A stretch of 64,000 nt of DNA, taken from Mycolicibacterium porcinum. GTDB taxonomy: Bacteria; Actinomycetota; Actinomycetes; Mycobacteriales; Mycobacteriaceae. Of this stretch, positions 43,211 through 51,788 are shown in pieces. Every line of letters begins with the position of its first letter. Within the stretch, counting starts at the first letter, position 1. Below the pieces are notes generated by a model. The model ran no database searches. It had not been told where the DNA came from and saw only the letters and a program-made list of their open reading frames with translations. The position numbers and the translations under genes were made by a program. The DNA lies in assembly GCA_002086835.1 (NCBI GenBank), contig MVIG01000011.1:124001-188000 (forward strand). The letters run 5' to 3'.

Positions 43211-44236
43211 TCACCGCTGCCGCAACCACATCGGTGCCGCCAACGGCGCGACGAACACGATCAGCACCACGATCAACGCCCCGGCGAAATTCATCGCCAG
43301 CCGCACGGCGCCCTCGTACCAGGGAAACAACCCCGGGTATTCACTGATCACCAGCAGCACGGGAGGTCCGGTGATCGCCCACCACGTGTAGTTGACGGGC
43401 CGCAGCGCCATCGCGAGCAGGAACAGCACCACGGTCAGTCCGATCACCACAGGCGCCGGTGGATGTGCCCCCAGCAGGGCCGCGGCGATCACCGCACCGA
43501 CCGCGTTACCCGAAAGCCGCTGGGCCAAGCGCTGACCGGTCCGGGACCGGGTCGGCTGAATGGTCAGCAGCACGCTGGTGACCAACCAATGGCCGCCCAC
43601 CATGCCGGCGGGCAGCAGCGTCGCCGTCAGCACGGCCAGGCCTACAGCGACCCCTACCCGAACCGCATGAGCCGCCCCGGCCGGGGCACTCGACGAGGTC
43701 GGTTCATCCTCGCCACGGTGCCGCAGCCGGGATACCGCGAACCACACCGCCCATCCCGCGAACACGATGAGGATGCCGACGAGGTACGGCCACAGCGCCG
43801 CCGGACCCGTGGTGCCGCGATCCAGGTCGATCGATATCAGGACCACCGCCAGGCCCGCCGTCGCACCGACCGCCGGCACGAGTGCGCCCGCGATCGACGC
43901 CGCCACGGTGAGCGTCGCGAGTGCCACGGCGTTGTGCATGCCGGCAACGAGCGCTCCGGCGACCATCACCGTCACGGCCCGCACCGCCATGGTGTGCACG
44001 GCCGGGCGCCAGGCGGTGGGGATCTCGGGAACGGCGGTCAGCACGAAGCCCAGTCCGATCGCCGACCCCCATTCGGGTCGGCCCGACAACGCTGTGCCAC
44101 ACAGGATCACGCCCAGTCCGACGGCCAGCGCCGCACCCATCCCCCACCTGCTGCGGCCGACGGGACGCAGCAGCTCCGGAGTGCGGACCCGGGCGCCGTT
44201 CACAGGGCTGTCGGCAGGCCCCGCGCGCGGCGACAT
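43211..44236 (-). CDS. FUSC/aromatic acid exporter-like membrane protein
   Basis: A 341-residue membrane protein with about ten helices in two groups separated by a hydrophilic stretch (SRLRHRGEDEPTSSSAPAG, near residue 195). The second half contains LLTIQPTRSRTGQRLAQRLSGNAVGAVIAAAL, the FUSC-family signature seen in aromatic acid efflux proteins. It probably exports an intermediate or inhibitor (inference). ATG 44236 shares one base with the stop of the iron-sulfur subunit gene (TGATG). It is the last gene of the transporter-hydroxylase operon, 110 bases before the next operon's start. Confidence 0.78.
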   Translation of the reverse strand: MSPRAGPADSPVNGARVRTPELLRPVGRSRWGMGAALAVGLGVILCGTALSGRPEWGSAIGLGFVLTAVPEIPTAWRPAVHTMAVRAVTVMVAGALVAGMHNAVALATLTVAASIAGALVPAVGATAGLAVVLISIDLDRGTTGPAALWPYLVGILIVFAGWAVWFAVSRLRHRGEDEPTSSSAPAGAAHAVRVGVAVGLAVLTATLLPAGMVGGHWLVTSVLLTIQPTRSRTGQRLAQRLSGNAVGAVIAAALLGAHPPAPVVIGLTVVLFLLAMALRPVNYTWWAITGPPVLLVISEYPGLFPWYEGAVRLAMNFAGALIVVLIVFVAPLAAPMWLRQR

Positions 44237-44757
44237 CACCCGGATTCGCCGGCGGCGTCCAGCACCGCCTGCACAATGCCCTGGTAGCCGGTGCACCGGC
44301 AGATATTGCCCGACAATGCCTCTCGCACCGAAGCCTCGGTCAGCGGCTTCTCGGTGTCGGGATCACGCAGCAGCTCGACGGCAGTGACGAGGAATCCCGG
44401 GGTGCAGAACCCGCACTGCAGACCCCCGCGCTCGGAAAACGCCTCACGCAGCCTTCTGGTCTCCTCGAACTCCTCGAGACCCTCGACCGTGGTCACCCGC
44501 ATCCCGTCGATCTGCACCGCCAGCATGAGGCAGGTGCGCACGCTGCGACCATCGAGGAACACCGAACAAGCGCCACATACCCCGTGCTCGCAACCCAGAT
44601 GTGTTCCGGTCAAGCCCAGTTCGTCCCGCAGAAAATCGGCCAGCGTCAATCGCGGCGGCACCGTGCGCTGTATCAACCTGCCGTTGACGACGGCGGATAT
44701 CGGCACACTCGCCGGCGGTTGCGCCACATCGGTAGCCGGCGCCTCAATCGCCCGCAT
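44236..44757 (-). CDS. Molybdenum hydroxylase, 2Fe-2S small subunit
   Basis: A 173-residue iron-sulfur subunit of the xanthine dehydrogenase/CO dehydrogenase type. The plant-type cluster motif is GCEHGVCGACSV near residues 54-65 with a further cysteine in RTCLML; the second cluster uses CGFCTPGF near 113 and NICRCTGYQGI near 150. It carries electrons from the molybdenum centre to FAD. It overlaps the FAD subunit gene by 14 bases. Confidence 0.95.
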   Translation of the reverse strand: MRAIEAPATDVAQPPASVPISAVVNGRLIQRTVPPRLTLADFLRDELGLTGTHLGCEHGVCGACSVFLDGRSVRTCLMLAVQIDGMRVTTVEGLEEFEETRRLREAFSERGGLQCGFCTPGFLVTAVELLRDPDTEKPLTEASVREALSGNICRCTGYQGIVQAVLDAAGESG

Positions 44758-45625
44758 GGACGGCCTCCTGCCCCTGTTCGATGCGTCGTTGCGCTTCGGT
44801 CAACGCTTGAGCCAAAGCCTCGGCGCACAACCGCCGCGAGTAGTCGGGATCGTCGGAGGATGGTTCGGCGGTGTCGGCCCAGTGCTGTGCCAGGCCTCGC
44901 CACAACTGCTCCGAGGGGCGTTCACCGACCACCTCGTCGCCGGTGAACAACAGTGGCCGGTCCGCGGCGCTGAGGGCGCCGGCCCGCAACGACGCGATCC
45001 GGCCGGCGCTGTCGACACTCAGCAGGCAACCGGCACCGGCCAGCCCGTAATCACCATGCTGCCGGGCATATTCGACGAATCCCCAGCCCTGATCGCGTCC
45101 GATGGCGGGGATCGACACCCACGTGAGCATCTCGTCCGGTTCGAGCGCGTTCGTGTAGAACGACACGAACATGTCCTCGGCTGCGACATCGCGACGGCCG
45201 CCGCTCGCGGATTCGGTGTGAAATGTCGCGCCGAGTACCAAGGTGGCCAACGGCATTTCAGCCGCCGGATCGGCGTGAGCCACCGATCCCCCGAGAGTTC
45301 CTCGGTTACGAATCCCGATGTGTCCGATGTGGCCGGCCGCGGTGGCCAGCAGCGGCACGCGAGCGCCGATCAACGGATCGACCTCGACGGTGCGATGAGT
45401 CACCAAGGCGCCGAGGATCAGGTCGTCGGTGTCGTCGAAAACCCGCCGGAGTTCGTCGAGGCGGCCCATGTCGATGATCACGCTCGGTCGCGCCAACCGA
45501 AGGTTCATCAGCGCCATCAAGGACTGTCCGCCGGCCATCAGTTTGGCGTCTGGATAACGCGCCAACTGTTCGAGGGCCTCGCCGACCGAATCCGGGCGGA
45601 GGTAGTGAAAGGGCGCCGGCTTCAC
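44744..45625 (-). CDS. Molybdenum hydroxylase, FAD-binding medium subunit
   Basis: A 293-residue FAD subunit (CoxM/XdhB type). Signatures are FHYLRPDSVGEAL at the start, the FAD motif AGGQSLMALMNLRLARP near residues 32-48 and NRGTLGGSVAHADPAAEMP near 107-125. The ATG overlaps the large-subunit stop (ATGA). It forms the electron exit of the heterotrimer. Confidence 0.95.
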   Translation of the reverse strand: MKPAPFHYLRPDSVGEALEQLARYPDAKLMAGGQSLMALMNLRLARPSVIIDMGRLDELRRVFDDTDDLILGALVTHRTVEVDPLIGARVPLLATAAGHIGHIGIRNRGTLGGSVAHADPAAEMPLATLVLGATFHTESASGGRRDVAAEDMFVSFYTNALEPDEMLTWVSIPAIGRDQGWGFVEYARQHGDYGLAGAGCLLSVDSAGRIASLRAGALSAADRPLLFTGDEVVGERPSEQLWRGLAQHWADTAEPSSDDPDYSRRLCAEALAQALTEAQRRIEQGQEAVHAGD

Positions 45626-47955
45626 GATGCCCGCCGGTCAAGCGCGCCAAGCACGTGCGCCGTGGAGATCGGGGTGCTGTCGACGTGGATCCGATGTCCG
45701 AGCGCGTCGTCGACGGCCCCGGCGAGCACGGCGTACACGGCGATGGTTCCGCTCTCGCCCGCCCCGCGAACTCCGAGCGGGTTCGCCGGGGTGTCAGCAT
45801 GCAGATGCCGTACTCGCACCATCGGCATGTCCGTTGTCAGCGGCAGGTGATAGGCGGCAAACGTGGTCGATTGCGGCTGACCGGTTTCCGAGTACTTCCA
45901 TTGCTCGAAAAGCGCCCCGCCGACTCCCTGGGCAACACCACCGATGATCTGTCCTTCGACGATTCTCGGATTGATCTCGCGACCGCCTTCGTGCGACACC
46001 GCATAACGCAGCACCTTGACGATTCCGGTTCGCCGATGCACCCCCACGATCGCAGCGTGCACACCCATCGTCCAGGTCACTGTCGAAACCCGATGTACCG
46101 CAGTGGCATCGAGCGCACCGCTGCTCTCCTGCTCGCCGCCCACCGCGGTGGCCCGGGCGAGTTCGGCCCAGTCGATCGACCAGTCTTCGGCGACGTGAAA
46201 CCGCCCGCCGACGTATTGGACGTCGCCGCGTTGTGCGTTCGACAGGGCTGCCACCCGCTCGCCGGCCAGCTCGATCAGCGTGACTGCGGCTTTGTGCACA
46301 GCGGAGCCGGCCAAAATCGCCGACCGGCTGGCGAAGGTACCGACGCCGTCGGGCAGGCGCTCGGTGTCCGACGGCACATACCGGACCCGGTCGAACGGCA
46401 CCGCCAACGCCTCGGCGGCAACCTGCGCGAACACCGTCTCGTGCCCCTGACCGGCCGACGCCGCTCCAGCGGTGACCTCGAATTCACCGTTGGGCAGCAG
46501 GCGTATCCGGGCGGTCTCGTGCGGGCCACGGCCGGTGGCCTCCAGATAGGACGACACCCCATAACCGATGTGGTACTGCGGGAACTCGGCTGCGCAAGCG
46601 GCCAATTCGTCCCGCGGCAGCGCGTCGAGCACCGAATCGAGACAGGCCCGATAGTCGCGCCCGTCGTACTTGATCGGGACCCCGTCACGGTACGGAATCG
46701 GCCGGGGGTACGGCATGTCCGCATGGGTCAGGAGGTTGCGCCGCCGGATCTCGTCGGTGCTCAGACCGATCTCGCGGGCCGCGGCGTCGAGGCTGCGTTC
46801 CAGGGCGAACGTCGCCTCGGGCCGGCCGGCACCGCGATACTGGGCGACCAACGTCTTGTTGGTCAGCGCCGCGCGACCGGAGATCTGTGCGGCCGGTATC
46901 CGATACGGGCCGAGGAGGTGGATCGCCGTGTTGGCGATGATGCCGGCCACCCAGAGGCTTCCGGCCCCGACGTCGACGACGAAATCGTCCTCCCAGGCCA
47001 GGATGTGGCCGTCGCGGTCGACCGCGAGCCTGGTGCGGTGCACCTGATCGCGGCCCTGCGCGCTGGCCAGCAGATGTTCCTGGCGATCCTCGATCCAGAT
47101 CACCCGATGGCCGGTGTGCCGGACCAGCAATGCCAGCAGGATCTCTTCGCCGTAAACGTTGGCCTTCGTACCGAAGCCACCGCCCACGTCGGGAACCGCG
47201 ACCTTGACATCCTGGCGCGACCAGCCGGTCACCGCGCAGATCGCGTTGCGCACCATGTGCGGAACCTGAGTCGAGGTGGTCACCTCCACCCGCTGCCGCC
47301 GAGAGTCGAACTGCGCCAGCACGCCCCGGCATTCCAGTGGGACCGCCCCGTGCCGGTTCATCCGGTAGGTGCCACTGACCACCGTTGCGGCCGAGGCGAA
47401 CTCGCGTTCGACGTCGCCGAACGAATAGCGCAACCGCGCGGCCTCATTGCTGTCGAGGTGTTCGAACAGCGGCGGGCACCCCTCGTCGAGCGCACTGAAC
47501 GGATCGGTCACCGCCGGCAGCGGCTCATAATCGACCTCGATGGCCTCCAGCGCGTCCTCGGCCCGATAGCGATCTTCGGCGACCACCATCGCGACCGGCT
47601 GTCCGGCATAGTGCACGCGGTCATGGGCCAGGATCGGCAGCCGCTGCTCGGCCAACACACATGACGTGGCTTCGGCGAAGCCCGGATCGGGAGTGGTCAG
47701 TGACGGGATCGGGACATCACACAGACCAAGGTCGCCGGCGACGTAGACACCGATCACGCCGGGCATCTGCTCGGCCGCCGACGCGTCGAACCGGATGATC
47801 CTCGCGTGCGGTTGAGCCGAGCGCAGGAACACGACGTGGTGTGCACCCGCTGCGCAGTCGGCCACGAACTGACCGTGGCCGCCGAGCAGGCGCTCGTCTT
47901 CGCGACGCCGGACCGAGCTACCGATGTGACCCTGCGCCGATGAGTTCGCGGTCAA
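45622..47955 (-). CDS. Molybdenum hydroxylase, large (molybdopterin) subunit, CoxL form II-like
   Basis: The roughly 777-residue catalytic subunit of a xanthine dehydrogenase-family enzyme. Typical parts are GSSVRRREDERLLGGHGQFV at the start, VAVPDVGGGFGTKANVYGEE, the active-site loop QYRGAGRPEA (form II CoxL-like, not the AYRCSFR of true CO dehydrogenase), and the catalytic glutamate E734 in GVRGAGESG. These enzymes hydroxylate carbons in N-heterocycles or aldehydes using water. TTG 47955 overlaps the permease stop by 4 bases with GGGAG upstream; GTG 47973 is an alternative. No XdhC/CoxD maturation gene is nearby. Confidence 0.93.
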   Translation of the reverse strand: MTANSSAQGHIGSSVRRREDERLLGGHGQFVADCAAGAHHVVFLRSAQPHARIIRFDASAAEQMPGVIGVYVAGDLGLCDVPIPSLTTPDPGFAEATSCVLAEQRLPILAHDRVHYAGQPVAMVVAEDRYRAEDALEAIEVDYEPLPAVTDPFSALDEGCPPLFEHLDSNEAARLRYSFGDVEREFASAATVVSGTYRMNRHGAVPLECRGVLAQFDSRRQRVEVTTSTQVPHMVRNAICAVTGWSRQDVKVAVPDVGGGFGTKANVYGEEILLALLVRHTGHRVIWIEDRQEHLLASAQGRDQVHRTRLAVDRDGHILAWEDDFVVDVGAGSLWVAGIIANTAIHLLGPYRIPAAQISGRAALTNKTLVAQYRGAGRPEATFALERSLDAAAREIGLSTDEIRRRNLLTHADMPYPRPIPYRDGVPIKYDGRDYRACLDSVLDALPRDELAACAAEFPQYHIGYGVSSYLEATGRGPHETARIRLLPNGEFEVTAGAASAGQGHETVFAQVAAEALAVPFDRVRYVPSDTERLPDGVGTFASRSAILAGSAVHKAAVTLIELAGERVAALSNAQRGDVQYVGGRFHVAEDWSIDWAELARATAVGGEQESSGALDATAVHRVSTVTWTMGVHAAIVGVHRRTGIVKVLRYAVSHEGGREINPRIVEGQIIGGVAQGVGGALFEQWKYSETGQPQSTTFAAYHLPLTTDMPMVRVRHLHADTPANPLGVRGAGESGTIAVYAVLAGAVDDALGHRIHVDSTPISTAHVLGALDRRAS

Positions 47956-48752
47956 TGAAGTCGTTTCTCCCACTGCCAGAGCGCAATCGAGATTCCGAAC
48001 GAGATGGTGATCAGCAACATGATGGTGGCCACCATGGACGGGTAGTCGCCGTGACTGTAGGCCTGCAGAACCACGCGGCCGAGACCCCGCCTGGTCGCGA
48101 AGAACTCCGACAGCACCACGCCGACAACCGCGAGGCTCACCGCCAGCCGGATTCCGGTCAACAGCGGCCGCCGGATGGCCGGAATGATGATGTGTACCAG
48201 GGTCTGCCAGGCGTTGGCGCGCACCGACCGGGCCAGCTTCCAGTACACCCGCGGGATTTCCTGTACCCCGGTGGTCACGTTGATCAACACCGGGAACAGC
48301 GCGAACAGCACCCCCATCACGATCTTGGAGCCAGACAGACTGAAGATCGGCAGCAGTACCGGGTACAGCACGATCTTCGGAATTCCGTTCAGCACGATCA
48401 GCATCGGCTCGAACATCACGCGCAACCGCTGGGACAAGCCGAGCACCAGCCCCAGCGCCCCACCGACTGCCGTGCCGATCACGAACGCCAGGAACACCGA
48501 CTGTGCTGTGACCTGCAGATCGAACAGATACCCGGGATCGGCGAGGTTGTGGACGAGTACCCGGAAGGTCTCGACCGGCGACGGAATCACGAACGTCAGG
48601 GCCGAGAAGATCTCCCAGACGACGACCACCAGGAGTGCCAGCAGGGTGGCTCCGACGGCCTGGTTGCCGAGGATGGCGCGGAGGCGCTGCGGCGTGGTTC
48701 GCGGCGCGGGGGCCGCGGGGTGTCCGGCAGGTGGCTGCAGGGTCGAGGTCAT
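47952..48752 (-). CDS. ABC transporter permease (SsuC/TauC type) 2
   Basis: A 266-residue permease of the NitT/TauT family with six membrane helices and the EAA-type loop WKLARSVRANAWQTLVHIIIPAIRRPLLTG near residues 165-195. ATG 48752 overlaps the previous permease's stop by 4 bases. Two different permeases in one operon suggest a heterodimeric importer. Confidence 0.92.
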   Translation of the reverse strand: MTSTLQPPAGHPAAPAPRTTPQRLRAILGNQAVGATLLALLVVVVWEIFSALTFVIPSPVETFRVLVHNLADPGYLFDLQVTAQSVFLAFVIGTAVGGALGLVLGLSQRLRVMFEPMLIVLNGIPKIVLYPVLLPIFSLSGSKIVMGVLFALFPVLINVTTGVQEIPRVYWKLARSVRANAWQTLVHIIIPAIRRPLLTGIRLAVSLAVVGVVLSEFFATRRGLGRVVLQAYSHGDYPSMVATIMLLITISFGISIALWQWEKRLH

Positions 48753-49600
48753 CGGTTCCTCCCGCGCAGCAGAATGCGTTCCACGCCTGCCAGCAACGCG
48801 GTGAGGATGCAGGACAGCACCAGCACAACCGCGATGTAGGCGAACATCTCGTTGTTGTTGAAAATCTCGTAGAGGTACCGGATCCGGTAGCCCAGACCGG
48901 CCTGCGCAGTGGTGAACTCCATCGCGATGGTTCCGATCAGCGCGTAGACCACCGCCAGGCGCAGGCCCGCCACGATGTATGGTCCGGCCGCAGGGATGGC
49001 GATCGCGAAAAGGGTCTGCCGGGGCGAGGCCTTCAGCGAGCGGGCCAGTTTCATGTACACCGGCGGCATGGTGTTGAGCCCGACCGCCGTGTTCAGCGCC
49101 ATCGGGATGGCCGCCATGATCGTGGCCAGGATGATCACCGACGTCGCGTTGATCCCGACGATCACGATCATCACCGGATAGAACAGCACGAGCGGCACCG
49201 CGTAGAACGACACCAGATACGGCTCGAAGATGCGTCCGACGGCAGGCAGCTTCCAGAAGGTCAGGCCGGCCGCGAAACCCAGCAGACTGCCGAACAGGAT
49301 CGAGAACGCCACCTCGATACCCGTGCGGGCCGCGTCGTTCCAGAACTGTCCTTCGCCGAGGAGGCGACCGAGCTCGGAGAGGATCACCGAGGGCGCGGGC
49401 AGAATGCGGTCGCTCCACAGCCCGGTCCGGGCGCCCAACTCGGCGAACAGCAAGAAGCCGATGATGAGCGCGAGCGTCGAGAGCATGCTGATCACCGAGT
49501 TGCCCACCCGCATCTTGCGCCGCTCCGGCTCCGGACGTCCCGCGTGGGTACTCATGTCCTCGGTGGGCAGGTCATCCTGTGCGACATATGACGTCGTCAC
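48749..49600 (-). CDS. ABC transporter permease (SsuC/TauC type) 1
   Basis: A 283-residue inner-membrane permease of the NitT/TauT family, with six helices after a hydrophilic N-terminus of about 35 residues and the EAA-type loop [30 protein letters not shown] near residue 185. GTG 49600 overlaps the ATPase stop (GTGA); an internal ATG ([13 protein letters not shown]) is possible. It likely pairs with the following permease. Confidence 0.9.
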   Translation of the reverse strand: MTTSYVAQDDLPTEDMSTHAGRPEPERRKMRVGNSVISMLSTLALIIGFLLFAELGARTGLWSDRILPAPSVILSELGRLLGEGQFWNDAARTGIEVAFSILFGSLLGFAAGLTFWKLPAVGRIFEPYLVSFYAVPLVLFYPVMIVIVGINATSVIILATIMAAIPMALNTAVGLNTMPPVYMKLARSLKASPRQTLFAIAIPAAGPYIVAGLRLAVVYALIGTIAMEFTTAQAGLGYRIRYLYEIFNNNEMFAYIAVVLVLSCILTALLAGVERILLRGRNR

Positions 49601-50406
49601 GTAGCCACCTTCTTCTGGGCTTCCTGCTGTCTGAATCCGCGCATGGATTCGGCTTGCAGTGACGTCCAGATCCGGTTCTGGAGTTCGTTGAATCGCGGGG
49701 TGGAGACCATGCCCGCGTCGCGCTCGGCGGGCAGGTCGATGTCGACGACATCGATGATCGATCCGGGCCGGTACGACATCACCCAAACCTGTTGGGAGAG
49801 CAGAATCGCCTCGGAAATGTCATGGGTGACGAACACGATCGTCTGTTTGGTTCTCGCCCAGATCTGCCGAACCTCGGCACCGAGAAACAACCGGGTCTGC
49901 TGGTCGAGGGCGGCGAACGGCTCGTCCATCAGCACCACTTCCGGCTGCACCGCCAAGGTCCGCGCGAGGGCGACCCGCTGCCGCATGCCACCGGAAAGCA
50001 TGGAGGGATAAGATTTTTCGAAGCCGCCGAGCCCGACCAGTTCGATAGCCTCTTTCGCCCGCCGACGGCGCTCGGCCTTGTCGGTGCCGATCATCTCCAT
50101 CGCGAACGCCACGTTTTCCTCGACCGTCCGCCACGGCAGCGTCGAATCTTCCTGAAACACCACACCGATGGACGGGTCGGGGCCGGTGACGGGCCTTCCG
50201 CCGACGCGCACCAGCCCGGTTGACGACTCCTGCAGACCGGAGATCACGGCCAGCAGGGTCGACTTTCCGCATCCGCTCGGTCCGACGATGGACACGAAAC
50301 TGGCATGCGGTACGTGCTGTTTGATGTCGGTTACCGCTGTCACCTTGCCGGCCGGGGTGTCGAAGACCACGGAGACGTTGTCGATCCGGATACCGTCACG
50401 ATCCAT
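49597..50406 (-). CDS. ABC transporter ATP-binding protein (SsuB/TauB type)
   Basis: A 269-residue ATPase with Walker [10 protein letters not shown] near residue 42, signature LSGGMRQR near 140 and Walker [13 protein letters not shown] near 160. The aromatic-rich end and the DISEAILLS stretch are typical of the nitrate/sulfonate/taurine importer group. It follows the binding-protein gene by 35 bases. Confidence 0.94.
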   Translation of the reverse strand: MDRDGIRIDNVSVVFDTPAGKVTAVTDIKQHVPHASFVSIVGPSGCGKSTLLAVISGLQESSTGLVRVGGRPVTGPDPSIGVVFQEDSTLPWRTVEENVAFAMEMIGTDKAERRRRAKEAIELVGLGGFEKSYPSMLSGGMRQRVALARTLAVQPEVVLMDEPFAALDQQTRLFLGAEVRQIWARTKQTIVFVTHDISEAILLSQQVWVMSYRPGSIIDVVDIDLPAERDAGMVSTPRFNELQNRIWTSLQAESMRGFRQQEAQKKVAT

Positions 50407-50441
50407 TGGTACGCCTTTCGGAGGTACTGACCCTGGTCAGC

Positions 50442-51425
50442 TCAGATGTCGGTCTGCGCGTCATCGGGCAGGTACTGCTGATCAAGCGTTGCGGCCCAAT
50501 CGATCTGCTCCGGAATCTGCCCGGCGCCGACCATCAGCTCGGAGAGGTTCTTCAGCCCGTCCGCATCGACTTTCAGCGAGTAACCCTTGGCCAGATCGGG
50601 ATTGCTGGCGAACGCTGCCGTCATCACTTCGGGCGACACTCCGACCAGGGGGGCGATCTCTTTGGCCGCCTCACCGGGGTTGGCGACCAGCCAGTCGTTC
50701 AGTCGATCGGCGACGGTGAAGAACGCGCGCACATTGTCGGGATTCTGTTGGGCGTATTCGGCATTCACCGCCACCAGATCGGCGGGCAGGTCGCCCACCA
50801 CGTCCCTGGAATCGACCAGCACCTCGGCATGATCGGAAGCCTGCTTGTCGGCGATGAACGGCTGCATGGCCCAACCCGCGGTGATCTGACCGGCCTTGGC
50901 AGCGGTCCAGTTGTCGCCCATCGGTCCCACCGCCTGCGACTTGACCCCGAGCTTGCGTTCGAGGCCTTTGACGATCAGCTCGGTGGACGAGCCCGCCGAG
51001 CTGAACCCGAGGGTGGCGTTCTCCAGTTTCCGCCCCGGTGGCGCGATCCACGAGAAGTCGTTGACCTGGAACCAGGGCGCAACCACCTTGAGGTTCGAAT
51101 TCGGTTGCCGCGCCGCGAGAATCACCGAACTGTTGCCGGCGATCGCCATGTCCGCGTCACCGCTGGTGACCACACGCAGAGTGTTGCCGCCACCGCCACC
51201 GGAATACAGATCGACGTTGACTCCCTGTTCCTTGAACCAGCCCTTGTCGATTCCGACCTGCAGTATCGCCATGAACGGCAGACTGTCGACGCCGGTCGCC
51301 GAGATGCTCAGCGTGTCCGCGCCGCCACTCTCCGGGCCTGTCGATTCGTCGGCACAAGCTGTTACTGCCGCGACGAGTGCCACCGCGGTACCCGCCGCGG
51401 CGAACACTTTACGAAACCAGGCCAT
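50442..51425 (-). CDS. ABC transporter substrate-binding lipoprotein (NitT/TauT family)
   Basis: A 327-residue binding protein with a lipoprotein signal (cysteine at about residue 24, VTACADES) and the SsuA/TauA/NMT1 fold: SLPFMAILQVGIDKGWFKEQGVNVDL near residue 45 and GDADMAIAGNSSVILAARQ near 88. The family imports sulfonates, nitrate, pyrimidine precursors and aromatic acids, so the ligand is open. It opens the eight-gene operon that continues through the importer and molybdenum hydroxylase to the FUSC gene. A promoter and a GntR-type operator lie just upstream. Confidence 0.92.
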   Translation of the reverse strand: MAWFRKVFAAAGTAVALVAAVTACADESTGPESGGADTLSISATGVDSLPFMAILQVGIDKGWFKEQGVNVDLYSGGGGGNTLRVVTSGDADMAIAGNSSVILAARQPNSNLKVVAPWFQVNDFSWIAPPGRKLENATLGFSSAGSSTELIVKGLERKLGVKSQAVGPMGDNWTAAKAGQITAGWAMQPFIADKQASDHAEVLVDSRDVVGDLPADLVAVNAEYAQQNPDNVRAFFTVADRLNDWLVANPGEAAKEIAPLVGVSPEVMTAAFASNPDLAKGYSLKVDADGLKNLSELMVGAGQIPEQIDWAATLDQQYLPDDAQTDI

Positions 51426-51455
51426 GGACGCAAACCTCCGAGAGCGGGTTGAATA

Positions 51456-51472
51456 TTGGATACACTATACGA
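51456..51472. promoter_or_regulatory. GntR operator, copy 2 (transporter-hydroxylase operon)
   Basis: TTGGATA-CAC-TATACGA, 30 bases upstream of the binding-protein ATG. It covers the -10 hexamer of the predicted promoter, which suits a repressor. Confidence 0.75.
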
Positions 51473-51492
51473 ATTGGTGTGATCTAGGTCAA
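51464..51492 (-). promoter_or_regulatory. Sigma-A type promoter of the transporter-hydroxylase operon
   Basis: On the minus strand TTGACC (51492-51487) is followed by a 17-base spacer and TATAGT (51469-51464), an excellent housekeeping promoter. Further GGTC(C)AA repeats at 51500, 51508 and 51520 give extra TTGACC-like boxes upstream. Confidence 0.7.
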
Positions 51493-51509
51493 CATTTTCG
51501 GTCAATAGG

Positions 51510-51788
51510 TCAACAGTTTGGTCCAATGCGGGAAGCACCGCCACCCGTCCACAGCCGGGACAGTTCCAGTCCTACCGCCACGCCGATCAGCGCCGCAGCC
51601 GTGGTGAACCGCGACCTCGGCGCAGCCGGTACTTGAACGGGTGGCGCGCAGGCGGCGGCCGACACCCCGGCTCCGACTGCCGTGATCGAAACGCCGTCAG
51701 CCGCAGTGAGATTCCGTTTCAGCGGTGGCGGGGCGCCCGGCCCCGCGCTACCCGGTGCCGGAAACCCCCCGACGGCACCCTCAGCCAC
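51510..51788 (-). CDS. Possible small membrane protein downstream of the LLM gene
   Basis: A 92-codon frame whose GTG overlaps the end of the LLM gene by 8 bases. The product is Ala/Pro/Gly-rich with one hydrophobic segment near residues 61-76 (FTTAAALIGVAVGLEL). That segment resembles the C-terminal anchor of the CoxG-like protein encoded nearby (LLTTAAGIALGLAIG). It has no ribosome site and runs into the promoter repeats. It may be a real small protein, a remnant of a CoxG-like gene, or chance. Confidence 0.3.
   Translation of the reverse strand: MAEGAVGGFPAPGSAGPGAPPPLKRNLTAADGVSITAVGAGVSAAACAPPVQVPAAPRSRFTTAAALIGVAVGLELSRLWTGGGASRIGPNC

Larger units (their letters stand above)
51426..51780. 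other. 355-base region between LLM gene and binding-protein gene
   Basis: This stretch holds the promoter and operator at 51456-51492 and a run of four GGTC(C)AA repeats (51487-51526). Its upper part (51510-51780) is covered only by a weak small reading frame described separately. No other gene is visible. Confidence 0.6.

Noticed and set aside
43211-43600. CRISPR or other regular repeat arrays
   Set aside because: No regularly spaced repeats were found here or elsewhere; the only tandem arrays are the 33-base duplication at 11246-11311 and short GGTCAA repeats.
47974-48828. Long N-terminal extension of the molybdenum hydroxylase large subunit
   Set aside because: This 285-codon stretch is the antisense-like shadow of the permease gene in another frame; Mo-hydroxylases of this class begin near GSSVRRRED.
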